A stretch of 64,000 nt of DNA. Origin: an uncultured Lachnospiraceae bacterium. GTDB taxonomy: Bacteria; Bacillota; Clostridia; Lachnospirales; Lachnospiraceae. The notes beneath the pieces are model-generated. The model worked only from the letters and a program-made list of their open reading frames with translations, was not told where the DNA came from and ran no database searches. The stretch lies in NCBI GenBank assembly GCA_930972465.1, contig CAKNHF010000008.1, positions 30,604 to 94,603 of the forward strand, given 5' to 3'. The position numbers and the translations under genes were made by a program. Shown piece by piece: positions 40,329-48,857 of this stretch; position 1 is the first letter of the stretch, and every line of letters begins with the position of its first letter.

Positions 40329-42341
40329 TTACTCTTCCACGATTCTCAGCCCCCACGCGGGAACCGTGAGCACCTCCCCCTTTGTCTTTTCCATTCCTGT
40401 CAGCAGTTCTGTTCCATCTGCACATACAAAAACGTTCGTCTGCTCCTGTCCCGAATAGTTCAGATAAAAGCGGACCGTTTTCCCCAGATCATTCACGCCT
40501 TTTCTCACGATCAGCGGGAATTCGCATTCTGACTCCCGCCGGATGCCGGCGTCTTCCAGTGCGCGCAGGAAAACCTTTTTCAGAACTCCTTCCTCTGTCA
40601 TACATCCGATATGGTATGCATACCCTTTTTCACAGTGATTTCTCGTCACCGCGGCGTACCGGTTCCAGTTATAGTGGTCGTAGGAAGCCAGCACTTCCGC
40701 TCCCTCCGGGATCAGGAGTTCCATGAACACTTCTGCCCGGTCGCTGCCGTCCTCCGCCGCGATCTCCCCCTGAAGTCCCGTGTCCACAGGGAAGGTAAAC
40801 TGGTCATACCGGTATCCCATGCATTCTCTCAGGATATGCGGCTGCACCTCATGGCTCACCTTAACATTCTCGTTGGCGAATCCGGTCTTGAAGGTGGTCA
40901 CAAGTGTTCCTCCCTGTCTCACATACCGGTCAAGCCGCCCCAGCAGCTCATCCGGCGCTGCATAGAGGGCCGGCACCACAATCATCTTATAGTCTGCCAT
41001 ATTTTCCGATTCCGGGAAAAGGAAATCACATTCCACATTCATTTTATAAAGAGTATCGTAAATCCATCTGACCACGTCGTTGTACATCATCTTTCCGTTG
41101 TCCCCGGAAACCGCCTGGATGCCGAACCATTTCAGCGCGGTCAGCGCCTCGTTGCTCACAAGAACCGCCACATCATTTTTCTTTTTCAGATTTACAAGGT
41201 GACTTCCGATCTCTTTCCACTCCTTTCCGACAATACAAGCCTCCCTGTAAGTCTCGTTCTCCTGAAAATCATGGCTTAACAGCCCCTTCCAGTAAGTCTC
41301 GAAGGAATTATGTATGGAGTGCCAGTGCCAGTACATCACACTGTTGGAACCGGAAGCAATATGGCTGTATGCCTGCAGCCGGAGCTGACCTTTGTACGGA
41401 GTCCATCCCGGGAAGCCCTGGGCCTCTGTCTCGAGGACAAGATAATTGTTCCCTTTCAGGCTTCGAGTCATATCTCCTCCGAAGGCAATCTCCGCCCCGG
41501 TCAGCTTATCCTGTGTGGGGTGGTAGATATCCGTTCCGGCAATGGTCAGACATCTTGCTGTGCGGAAATGATCCACATCCGGCTGTACTCCGTAAGAATA
41601 TCCCCGCCACTCAAAATCGAGATTGTGGGTGATAAACTGATCCTCCCTGCGGTATTCATTTACGATCGACGCCTGCCAGCCCAAAAACTCCTCTACCTGC
41701 AGCCGCTGAAACTTCTCAAACTCTGCACCCAGGCTGCCGTTTATCGTCCCTCTTACGTCTGGAAAGTCCTCCCAGGCGTTGATCCGGTTGCTCCAGTAAT
41801 CCAGACCGAACTCCGCGTTCATCGCATCAAGATTGTCATTAAATTTATTTCTTAAATACTTTAAAAATTTCTCCTGCACATTTTTTCCGGCAGTCCCGTA
41901 ATATTTTGTCTCATTATCAATCTGAAAACCAATCACACATTTTCTGTGTGCAGTGTGCTTCATCAGTTCCCGGATCACCCGCTCAGCATAATACCGATAG
42001 ACCGGATGGGTGATATCCATGATCTGACGCGCCCCGTAGATACCTTTCCCGTTTACTGTGGTTGCCAGAACATCCGGATAAGACTTCACCATCCAGGTCG
42101 GAATGGCATAGGTCGGCGTCCCGATGATCACCGAAATTTCCGCCTTCTCCATAGCGTCCATCACCCGCTCCACATGAGAGAAATCAAAAACACCCTCCTG
42201 GGGCTCACAGGTGCTCCATGTGGACTCTGCGATGCGAACCGTATTAATTCCGGCTTTCTTCATCATCTCCACATCTTTCTCCAGACGGTCATAAGGCATG
42301 TACTCATCATAGTAAGCGACTCCGTATAACAGTTTTTCCAT
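40329..42341 (-). CDS. Beta-galactosidase, glycoside hydrolase family 42
   Basis: This 670-residue protein has the GH42 layout: an N-terminal TIM barrel (LLYGVAYYDEYMPYDRLEKDV; acid/base Glu144 in GFQIDNETKYYG; nucleophile Glu in LVLETEAQGF at 304/306), a trimerisation domain and a C-terminal beta domain. No signal peptide, so it acts inside the cell on imported galactosides. A promoter with tandem AraC-type sites lies upstream, next to the araC-like gene at 42430. Confidence 0.92.
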   Translation of the reverse strand: MEKLLYGVAYYDEYMPYDRLEKDVEMMKKAGINTVRIAESTWSTCEPQEGVFDFSHVERVMDAMEKAEISVIIGTPTYAIPTWMVKSYPDVLATTVNGKGIYGARQIMDITHPVYRYYAERVIRELMKHTAHRKCVIGFQIDNETKYYGTAGKNVQEKFLKYLRNKFNDNLDAMNAEFGLDYWSNRINAWEDFPDVRGTINGSLGAEFEKFQRLQVEEFLGWQASIVNEYRREDQFITHNLDFEWRGYSYGVQPDVDHFRTARCLTIAGTDIYHPTQDKLTGAEIAFGGDMTRSLKGNNYLVLETEAQGFPGWTPYKGQLRLQAYSHIASGSNSVMYWHWHSIHNSFETYWKGLLSHDFQENETYREACIVGKEWKEIGSHLVNLKKKNDVAVLVSNEALTALKWFGIQAVSGDNGKMMYNDVVRWIYDTLYKMNVECDFLFPESENMADYKMIVVPALYAAPDELLGRLDRYVRQGGTLVTTFKTGFANENVKVSHEVQPHILRECMGYRYDQFTFPVDTGLQGEIAAEDGSDRAEVFMELLIPEGAEVLASYDHYNWNRYAAVTRNHCEKGYAYHIGCMTEEGVLKKVFLRALEDAGIRRESECEFPLIVRKGVNDLGKTVRFYLNYSGQEQTNVFVCADGTELLTGMEKTKGEVLTVPAWGLRIVEE

Positions 42342-42403
42342 AAGCTGAACCCTCCTGTTTTTCAGATATTTTATGATTATACAATAACAGAGAACAACGC
42401 AGA

Positions 42404-42440
42404 ATTATATCATGTATTTTATATGGATATCATGTATTTT
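42404..42440 (-). promoter_or_regulatory. GH42 promoter with tandem direct repeats (likely AraC-type operator)
   Basis: ATATCATGTATTTT is present twice (42407-42420 and 42427-42440), 20 bp apart. On the minus strand TATAAT (42404-42409) has a poor -35 (TGATAT), which the repeats overlap. Two same-direction sites two helical turns apart over a weak -35 is the pattern of AraC-family activation. The second copy overlaps the stop codon of the araC-like gene. Confidence 0.6.
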
Positions 42441-43632
42441 CGTTTCTGTGCCAAAATCTGTATTTCTGCCTGTACTTTGCCGGTGTCATTCCTGTCTCTT
42501 CTTTGAAGATACGCCCCAGATGACTCTGTGAACTGAATGCGAGATAATTTGCGATATCTTTCACTGAATACTCCGAATAGCGTAGAAGACTCTCCGCCAG
42601 ACGCACCTTCTCCCTCCGGATATACCGGCGTATCGTCATTCCTTCCACCCGATGAAACAGATCTGACAGATATGTCGATGAAACACCGATCTGCTTTCCG
42701 ATTTCTCCTATCCGGATCTCCCCGTGAAGATTCTGAAAAATATAATTTTTTGTCTTTTCTATCAGCTCATTCTTCTCTGGCTTTTCATGTCTTTTGCTCA
42801 CTTCATCTGCAAATTCGTATTCCGCCTGACGCATTGCGCCGTCTATCTGCACAATGTTCGTCAGTTCTTCTATCTTCTGTATGAAACCATCTGCCATGGA
42901 AAATGCTTCTTCCGGGAGCAGCCCGCCCTCTATGGCAGCTCTGGACGCCAGAGTAATCACACAGATTGCGATATTCCTGGCCTGACGGATCTCACTGTGT
43001 GAAAGTCTCCCCACCTCTCCTCTGTACGTTTCTCCCAGACTGAGGCGCAGCATCTCTCTGTCGCCGCGCCGGATACTGTCCAGCTCACGTCTTTCCTGAT
43101 CATAGGGATTATGAGGAATACCATTCTCCTGTCTGGAAAAAATAATTTTCTGTACACTGGAACGTGCCTCCTTCTGCGTCATTCCCTGCAGGCCGTTTTT
43201 CTCCCATAGATCCTCTGCGGTCATTTCTCTTCCGGTAAATACATGATAAAGAGCCAGAACTCCGGCGCCAAACAGCTTCAGCTCACAGCAGGGAACCATA
43301 TGTGCAGCCATGCCTCTGACAAAATGTGTGCGGATCATAAAGTCATCCAGTTCATTCGAAGAACCTGTGACATTGACAGGTCCCATAATCACTTTCTCCT
43401 GCTCAAGGGGAATCACAGCATACAGAACAGCCTGTTTTTCGCAGTAAATATCCGGATAATCTTTCTCTTTTCTTTCCATAAGTCTGCACAGAAAAGCCGG
43501 GTCTGTACACAGCGGATTCATCTCCCTTGGCATGCCGCCGTAAGACTCACGTATCTCACAGTCCATACCTACAATAAGGATATCGCAGCGCAGTATGTTT
43601 ACCCACTGTTCAAGCAGAAATTTCCGGTTCAT
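42430..43632 (-). CDS. AraC-family transcriptional regulator of the galactosidase island
   Basis: This 400-residue protein has a long N-terminal sensing region (PocR-like: WVNILRCDILIVGMDCEIRESYGGMPREMNP) and a C-terminal double helix-turn-helix: GEIRIGEIGKQIGVSSTYLSDLFHRVEGMTIRRYIRREKVRLAESLL and VKDIANYLAFSSQSHLGRIFKEETGMTPAKYR. Located between a GH42 and a GH2 gene, it overlaps the GH2 end by four bases. It probably activates the GH42 promoter. Confidence 0.88.
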   Translation of the reverse strand: MNRKFLLEQWVNILRCDILIVGMDCEIRESYGGMPREMNPLCTDPAFLCRLMERKEKDYPDIYCEKQAVLYAVIPLEQEKVIMGPVNVTGSSNELDDFMIRTHFVRGMAAHMVPCCELKLFGAGVLALYHVFTGREMTAEDLWEKNGLQGMTQKEARSSVQKIIFSRQENGIPHNPYDQERRELDSIRRGDREMLRLSLGETYRGEVGRLSHSEIRQARNIAICVITLASRAAIEGGLLPEEAFSMADGFIQKIEELTNIVQIDGAMRQAEYEFADEVSKRHEKPEKNELIEKTKNYIFQNLHGEIRIGEIGKQIGVSSTYLSDLFHRVEGMTIRRYIRREKVRLAESLLRYSEYSVKDIANYLAFSSQSHLGRIFKEETGMTPAKYRQKYRFWHRNENT

Positions 43633-45449
43633 TTTGCACCTCTGATTTCTCCGGTTCCGAAATGCGGAACCCGGAATATCTTCTTTACTTCCCGGTCATA
43701 GGTACAGATCCCGTTGACCTCTTCCTCAATGTCAGACCACTGTGTGTATACGCTGGCGCACAGTCCTTCCGGGATCAGCGCCTCCACCTTTCTCATCAGT
43801 TCCCCGAAGGATTCATTCAGTTTCTTCCGGTCTGCATAATCTTTATATCCGTACAGTTCCTCACAGGCGGTATGATCTTTCTCCCGGTATGTATATCCTC
43901 CAATCTCCGAGAGAACAGCCGCGCGCTTTTTTTCCGGTCTGACCTTCAGTTTAAAAAAGTAATTGTGCACACTCTGCAGATCTCCGCATCCCTGATCGAA
44001 CCAGCCGCTGGCCGCGTCTATGATCCGGTCCGGATCCAGTTCCCGAACGATATTCGTCAGATCCTTCGTCTGAAACTGTCCCCATCCTTCATTGAAGATC
44101 ACCCAGACCGCAATACTCGGATGAACTTTCAGGATCCGTACCGTCTCCTTCATCTCTTTTACGAATTCCAGCTTTCCCGCCTTATCTTTTCTTGAGAGAA
44201 GCCATGAATGCCTGTCCTTTATGTGGATGTTCCTCCAGGAAAGAACCGTCGCCGCATAGGTTACCAGCCAGTATTTATATTCGCCTCCGCTGTTTACCAT
44301 ATCCTGCCACACAACCATGCCCAGCCGGTCACAGTGATAATACCACCTCTGGGGTTCAATCTTGACGTGCTTTCGCACCATATTGAATCCTGTATTCTTC
44401 ATCTCCTGAATATCAAAAATCATCGCCTCATCCGACGGCGCCGTGTAAAGTCCGTCCGGCCAGTACCCCTGATCCAGAACTCCGTTCTGAAACTGAACCT
44501 TTCCATTCAGACAGATACGCGGGATCCCTTTTTCGTCCTTTCTGACCGAGAACGTCCGCATGGCAAAATAACTCTCTGCAAAATCTGTCCCCATTCTGAC
44601 CGTATAGTAATAAAGATAAGGTTCTTCACAGGTCCAGAGCGCCGATTCCTGAATATCCGCCTTGATCACATGATTCGCCGTACCCGCCGCGAAAACGACA
44701 GTTTCTTCTTCATCCGCCTCATATGGCAGGCTTTTCCTTTCGCTGCATGCACACTCAGTTATTTCTTTGTAAATTTTTGGCCTTCTAATCCATATTTCAA
44801 CCGGACAGTCTCTCTCCGCTGCCACGCGAATCCCCACAGTTCCTTGTTCCGGATCCGGGACCGTCTCGATCCCCTGTATATAATCCTTCGGCACTTCCTC
44901 CATCCAGACAGTCTGCCAGATCCCGCTCTGAGCCGTATAGAACATTCCGCCCCGTTTCAGCTTCTGTTTTCCCCTTGCATGATAAGATGTTTCACTTAAA
45001 TCTTTCACTGCCACAACCAGTTCATTTTTCCCTTCGTTTACAGACTCCGTGATCTCCGTCTCAAAAGGCAGATATCCTCCCGTATGCGCCGCAGTCCGTT
45101 TTCCATTCACAAAAACCACGCAGGACTGATCCACCGCCCCGAAATGCAGAATCAGCCTTCTCAAATCTTTCCGTTCATCCCATCCTGCCAGAGAAAAAGT
45201 CCTTCTGTACCACAGATACTCATCCGGCATCAGCTGTCTTCCTACACCTGACAGCACGCTCTCGGGAGAAAACGGGACAACGATCTCCCCCTCAAACCGT
45301 TCCGGTCTGCGATATTCCTTCGTAAAAGCATACTCCCACACGCCGTTCAGATTCGTATAGCCTCCCCTTACCAGAAGAGGACGCGGGTATTCCTGCAGAA
45401 CATTTTCCCTGTCCATCGACCGTCCCCATCTTGTATAAAGCTGCTTCAT
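43629..45449 (-). CDS. Glycoside hydrolase family 2 (beta-galactosidase/glucuronidase-like)
   Basis: The start is ATG 45449 (MKQLYTRWGRSMDRENVLQE), after GGGAGGTGAGTGG. The 606-residue protein has the GH2 sugar-binding jelly roll (LNGVWEYAF, LHFGAVDQSCVVFVNGK), the Ig-like domain and the TIM barrel with acid/base Glu in AVWVIFNEGWGQFQTKDL and nucleophile Glu in AAVLSEIGGYTYRE. No signal peptide. It forms an operon with the AraC gene. Sugar specificity (galactose, glucuronic acid or arabinose) cannot be set from motifs. Confidence 0.87.
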   Translation of the reverse strand: MKQLYTRWGRSMDRENVLQEYPRPLLVRGGYTNLNGVWEYAFTKEYRRPERFEGEIVVPFSPESVLSGVGRQLMPDEYLWYRRTFSLAGWDERKDLRRLILHFGAVDQSCVVFVNGKRTAAHTGGYLPFETEITESVNEGKNELVVAVKDLSETSYHARGKQKLKRGGMFYTAQSGIWQTVWMEEVPKDYIQGIETVPDPEQGTVGIRVAAERDCPVEIWIRRPKIYKEITECACSERKSLPYEADEEETVVFAAGTANHVIKADIQESALWTCEEPYLYYYTVRMGTDFAESYFAMRTFSVRKDEKGIPRICLNGKVQFQNGVLDQGYWPDGLYTAPSDEAMIFDIQEMKNTGFNMVRKHVKIEPQRWYYHCDRLGMVVWQDMVNSGGEYKYWLVTYAATVLSWRNIHIKDRHSWLLSRKDKAGKLEFVKEMKETVRILKVHPSIAVWVIFNEGWGQFQTKDLTNIVRELDPDRIIDAASGWFDQGCGDLQSVHNYFFKLKVRPEKKRAAVLSEIGGYTYREKDHTACEELYGYKDYADRKKLNESFGELMRKVEALIPEGLCASVYTQWSDIEEEVNGICTYDREVKKIFRVPHFGTGEIRGAK

Positions 45450-45509
45450 CCACTCACCTCCCAATATAGAACTCACGCTCATACTCCGTTTTGTCTTGTA
45501 TTTCTTATC

Positions 45510-45525
45510 TTCAGAATATTCTGAA
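45510..45525. promoter_or_regulatory. Perfect palindrome upstream of the GH2 gene
   Basis: TTCAGAATATTCTGAA is a perfect 16-bp palindrome about 60 bp before the GH2 start. It could be an operator for a dimeric regulator. Confidence 0.4.
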
Positions 45526-45535
45526 AACCGTACTC

Positions 45536-45553
45536 ATGGGGGTCAGGCCCCAT
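45536..45553. repeat. Palindromic repeat, copy 3 of GGGGCCTGACCCC family
   Basis: ATGGGGGTCAGGCCCCAT has ATGGGG/CCCCAT arms with the same GGGGTCAGGCCCC core as the repeats at 11998-12039 and 13194-13213. It lies in the divergent region between the GH2 and DUF2007 genes. Confidence 0.7.
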
Positions 45554-45576
45554 TGACACAATCATACCAGATTTCA

Positions 45577-45605
45577 TTGCAACTTCCAATCTTACAGTCT
45601 ATAAT
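45577..45605 (+). promoter_or_regulatory. Promoter of the DUF2007 gene
   Basis: TTGCAA (45577-45582), a 17-bp spacer and TATAAT (45600-45605). The start near 45612 gives a leader of about 23 nt with GGGAGG. Confidence 0.7.
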
Positions 45606-45634
45606 AGGGCTAAAAAGAGGGAGGGCTGCACATT

Positions 45635-46018
45635 ATGAAAGGAATGAAACCCGTCAAAGTATATTCCTGTTCTGACCGCGTCCAGGCAGATATGCTTACC
45701 GAAGCGCTCAGGCGGGAGGGGATCCCGTCGTACGCCGAATCCGGAGGAAGCGGAGATTATCTGAACATCTATATGGGAACTTCTGTTTTCGGTGAGACAA
45801 TCTATGTAGACGAAAACGATACTGCCAAAGCAAAAAAAATCATAGCCGGCATAACCGGAGCGGACACCTCTGCCTCAGACTCTGACGCAGACAGGGAACC
45901 GATTGCCGCTCCTGCAGATAAAAAGATAATTATTGTCAGGATCATCTCTCTGGCTGCCGCCCTGCTCCTTCTTATCGGCGCGGTCGCACCATGTCTGATG
46001 GATATTTTCAGGGGATGA
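45635..46018 (+). CDS. DUF2007-type small signalling-like protein with C-terminal membrane anchor
   Basis: This 127-residue protein has an N-terminal alpha-beta domain like DUF2007 (VKVYSCSDRVQADMLTEALRREGIPSYAES and IYVDENDTAKAKKII). It then has an Ala/Asp/Ser-rich linker and a single membrane helix at about 99-119. DUF2007 resembles PII-like folds but has no settled function. ATG follows GGGAGGGCTGCACATT. It is a single-gene unit with its own promoter and terminator. Confidence 0.7.
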   Translation: MKGMKPVKVYSCSDRVQADMLTEALRREGIPSYAESGGSGDYLNIYMGTSVFGETIYVDENDTAKAKKIIAGITGADTSASDSDADREPIAAPADKKIIIVRIISLAAALLLLIGAVAPCLMDIFRG

Positions 46019-46031
46019 TAAAAAATCATTT

Positions 46032-46088
46032 AAAAAACGGATATTTTCAGAATTATTTTTATTTCTTCCGAAAAATATCCGTTTTTTT
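46032..46088 (+). terminator. Terminator after the DUF2007 gene
   Basis: AAAAAACGGATATTTT (46032-46047) pairs with its complement ending in GTTTTTTT (46072-46088). A strong stem ending in seven T on the plus strand; its A-rich 5' arm makes it usable from both sides. Confidence 0.8.
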
Positions 46089-46156
46089 AATACGGAAATC
46101 ATTCACCTGCATCATCTCGTGCCGATACAGGGACCGTTCATCCGCCATACCTCACG

Positions 46157-46747
46157 CTATATCATCCCCAAGCGATCAAATACCAGGAAAATACCTACAA
46201 CAACGGCAAATGCGATCAGAGCGAACAGCAGCGCAAATGCCCAGGTCTGATAAGGACGTTTTCCTTCCTCCCGGATCTTCTCAATCTCATCCAGCCGTTT
46301 TCCCTCCATAAACATCTTGATCTCTTTATATGTTCCGATGTCATACTCTTTCTTTTGTTTCTCGATCCTGTGCGCGAAATACATAGTCACCGCGTAAATA
46401 CAGAGCCAAATCCCGATCCCCACAGGCCACAGAAAGAAAAACAGCGGTATGATCGAAACTATGGTCACTGCAAGAAGTATCGTATAGATCCACGCATTTC
46501 GATTCAGTTTCTTAATGTCCTCTTTTTTGATCATTTCTTCCATTTCTTTTAAATCTCCTTTCACCAGAACATCCAGAGAAACCCCGAAAAGAGAACTGAG
46601 CAGAACCAGGCTGTTTATATCCGGATAATTTTTATCATTCTCCCAGTTGGATACAGTCTGCCTTGTCACATATACTTTGTCGGCAAGTTCCTCCTGGGAC
46701 ATCTTCCGCTCAAGTCTGTATTTTTTGATCTGTCTGCCAATTTCCAT
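46157..46747 (-). CDS. XRE-family regulator with C-terminal membrane domain
   Basis: The start is ATG 46747 (MEIGRQIKKYRLERKMSQEE), after AGGAGGAAAACGAAA. Residues 3-58 are a helix-turn-helix (SQEELADKVYVTRQTVSNWENDKNYPDINSLVLLSSLF). Residues about 85-130 hold two membrane helices, and a third is near 172-190. Membrane-tethered XRE regulators of this layout are common in Firmicutes and often control neighbouring transport or stress genes; the signal is unknown. It has its own strong promoter. Confidence 0.85.
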   Translation of the reverse strand: MEIGRQIKKYRLERKMSQEELADKVYVTRQTVSNWENDKNYPDINSLVLLSSLFGVSLDVLVKGDLKEMEEMIKKEDIKKLNRNAWIYTILLAVTIVSIIPLFFFLWPVGIGIWLCIYAVTMYFAHRIEKQKKEYDIGTYKEIKMFMEGKRLDEIEKIREEGKRPYQTWAFALLFALIAFAVVVGIFLVFDRLGMI

Positions 46748-46806
46748 TTTCGTTTTCCTCCTGTGCACATTCTAGCCCGAGAACGCCCTGCCGCGCTATC
46801 AAAGTA

Positions 46807-46836
46807 ATTATACATCCCGTATTTTTGGCATGTCAA
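46807..46836 (-). promoter_or_regulatory. Promoter of the XRE regulator gene
   Basis: TTGACA (46831-46836), an 18-bp spacer and TATAAT (46807-46812) on the minus strand. Both hexamers are consensus. Confidence 0.75.
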
Positions 46837-46977
46837 AACGATTTTGCGCACATCTTTTTATTTCTTTTGTTATAATTTTATTAAATTTCTGCGTCCGATC
46901 AGATAGTGGATCAGTCCGGAAGATCCGTTCCTATGCCGCCCTCAGAAGCGAGAGTCTTTCCCATCTGATAAACCAGA

Positions 46978-47016
46978 AAAAGGACTCACACACCTTTTCC
47001 GATGCGCCAGTCCCTT
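46978..47016 (-). terminator. Probable terminator after malQ
   Basis: AAGGGACT and AGTCCTT pair with a single bulge about 25 bp past the malQ stop, and the minus transcript then reads UUUUU. The loop is long (about 22 nt), so strength is uncertain. Confidence 0.45.
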
Positions 47017-47041
47017 CTCTCCGGCCATAATAGCCTTTTCT

Positions 47042-48538
47042 CTATTTCTCTTCTTCCTCCGGCATTCTGCCGTACAGCTTCGTCACTCTCGCCATCTCTT
47101 CCACAACCGCATCCGAGAATTCTTTCTTCTTCATTCTCCACACCCAGTTGCCTCCCAGAGTGGACGGTGTATTGATCCTTGCCTCGCTTCCCAGATTCAG
47201 ATAGTCCTGCATCGGGATCACACACAGATCAGCCACGCTGCTCATTGCCATGGCAATAAAATCATTTACAAGCGAATCCTCATCAAGTCTTGGCTTGCAC
47301 ATATATTCCTTTGCAAAATCCCTTGCAGATTTTCCGACTTCGTGATACCAGCCTCTAGTCGTATCATTATCATGAGTGCCCGTATACACCACACAGTTTG
47401 TCGGATAAGTGTGCGGCAGATAGTTGGAAGATTCCCTTGCGTCAAATGCAAACTGAAGAACTTTCATCCCCGGGAAACCGCTGTCTTTCAGCAGTTGCAG
47501 AACGCTTGGCGTCAGGAATCCCAGATCCTCTGCTATAATCTCCGGCCGGCCGAGTTTTTCCTCGATTGCCCGGAACAGATCCATCCCCGGTCCCGGCATC
47601 CACTTTCCGTTAACCGCAGTCTCATCGCCATACGGAATTGCATAATATTCATCAAATCCACGGAAATGGTCAATCCTGACCACATCATACAGCTTCAGAC
47701 AGTAAGCAATGCGGCGGATCCACCACTCATATCCCGTCTCTTTGTGATACTCCCAGTTATAGAGCGGATTCCCCCAGAGCTGTCCGGTGGCGGAGAAAGC
47801 ATCCGGCGGACATCCTGCCACTCCGGTAGGATTATTCTCCTCATCAAACTGGAAAAGTTCCGGAGAGGCCCATGTGTCGGCACTGTCAAACGCTACATAG
47901 ATCGGAATATCTCCGATAATTTTCACCCCCTGCCCGTTGGCATATGCATGGAGTTTTTTCCACTGCTTATCAAACTCATACTGCTGAAAACGGTAGAAGT
48001 CGATCTCCTCAGCCAGTTCTTCTCCTGCCTTTGAGAGGGCAGCTTCGTCCCGGTCGCGCAGCGGTGCCTCCCACTCCTTCCAGCTTACGCCTCCATTTCT
48101 GTCCTTGATCGCCATATAGAGGGCATAGTCTTCCAGCCAGTAACTGTTTTCATTTACAAAGCTATTATATTCTTCATTCTTTTCAAATCGGTCATAGGCT
48201 TTCTTCAATACTTTAAAACGGGAGCGATAAATCTTCTCGTAATCGATCTCATCCGCCTTGTCTCCGAAATCACACGCCTTACACTCCTTCTTTGTCAGAA
48301 GCCCTTCTTTGATCAGTGTTTTCAGATCAATAAAATACGGATTTCCCGCAAACGTGGAAAAAGACTGGTACGGTGAGTCTCCGTATCCGGTCGGTCCGAG
48401 AGGCAGGATCTGCCAGTAGCTCTGTCCTGCTTTTTTCAGTTTATCGACAAACTTATACGCTTCCTTCGAGAAACATCCGATCCCGTATTTGGACGGAAGG
48501 GAAAATACGGGCATTAAAATTCCACTTGCTCTCTGCAT
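47042..48538 (-). CDS. malQ: 4-alpha-glucanotransferase (amylomaltase)
   Basis: This 498-residue GH77 enzyme transfers alpha-1,4-glucan pieces between chains. Motifs: ASGILMPVFSLPSKYGIGCFSKEAYKFVD, SYWQILPLGPTGYGDSPYQSFSTFAGNPYFIDL, VRIDHFRGFDEYYAIP with the nucleophile Asp, PEIIAEDLGFLTPSV with the acid/base Glu, and YTGTHDNDTTRGW with the third Asp. Works with the upstream glycogen phosphorylase in maltodextrin and glycogen turnover. The repeat element between them may interrupt co-transcription. Confidence 0.95.
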   Translation of the reverse strand: MQRASGILMPVFSLPSKYGIGCFSKEAYKFVDKLKKAGQSYWQILPLGPTGYGDSPYQSFSTFAGNPYFIDLKTLIKEGLLTKKECKACDFGDKADEIDYEKIYRSRFKVLKKAYDRFEKNEEYNSFVNENSYWLEDYALYMAIKDRNGGVSWKEWEAPLRDRDEAALSKAGEELAEEIDFYRFQQYEFDKQWKKLHAYANGQGVKIIGDIPIYVAFDSADTWASPELFQFDEENNPTGVAGCPPDAFSATGQLWGNPLYNWEYHKETGYEWWIRRIAYCLKLYDVVRIDHFRGFDEYYAIPYGDETAVNGKWMPGPGMDLFRAIEEKLGRPEIIAEDLGFLTPSVLQLLKDSGFPGMKVLQFAFDARESSNYLPHTYPTNCVVYTGTHDNDTTRGWYHEVGKSARDFAKEYMCKPRLDEDSLVNDFIAMAMSSVADLCVIPMQDYLNLGSEARINTPSTLGGNWVWRMKKKEFSDAVVEEMARVTKLYGRMPEEEEK

Positions 48539-48605
48539 CTTTTTTCTTCCTTTCCAGAGCGCCTCCGGCAGTATCTTCCGGAGGTCTCTGCTGTTCTATA
48601 TTATT

Positions 48606-48833
48606 CAAGACTCGCTCGCGAGTCTTGGCGCAGGATTCGGGTCAGCTTCAGCTGACATAATACATCTCCGAATCCCAGCGCTCTTCGTTCCACTACGGTC
48701 GGCGCTAATCGAACGTCCCCCGGACGTTCAGCGCCCTCGCGGAGCGTATATCAGATGGGGATTGACACCCGCCACTGATACGGATTGGTTGCTCACCGCC
48801 TAAAGAGGCGGGAGTCATCTCACATCTGATATA
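48606..48833 (-). mobile_element. Folded repeat element between glgP and malQ, possible tnpB-less IS200/IS605-type remnant
   Basis: This 228-bp non-coding stretch has ordered, nested stem-loops. (A) 48606-48627, 10-bp palindrome CAAGACTCGC/GCGAGTCTTG. (B) GGATTCGG 48633-48640 with CCGAATCC 48668-48675, enclosing GTCAGC-TTCA-GCTGAC. (C) GGCGCT 48701-48706 with AGCGCC 48730-48735, enclosing GAACGTCC/GGACGTTC. (D) TATATCAGATG 48747-48757 with CATCTGATATA 48823-48833, with CCCGCC/GGCGGG inside. GGCGG 48807-48811 can pair instead with CCGCC 48796-48800. Such a series resembles the RNA-forming right end of tnpB elements. No tnpA or tnpB frame remains. Element identity is inferred. Confidence 0.45.
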
Positions 48834-48857
48834 ATAAGTTCTCCTTCTGATAGTATT

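Noticed and set aside
47342-48034. 230-codon plus-strand frame over malQ
   Set aside because: It is antisense to conserved malQ motifs and resembles no family.
48606-48833. CRISPR-like or tRNA-like reading of the folded element
   Set aside because: There are no regularly spaced direct repeats and no cloverleaf with anticodon and TPsiC arms; it is a series of different inverted repeats.
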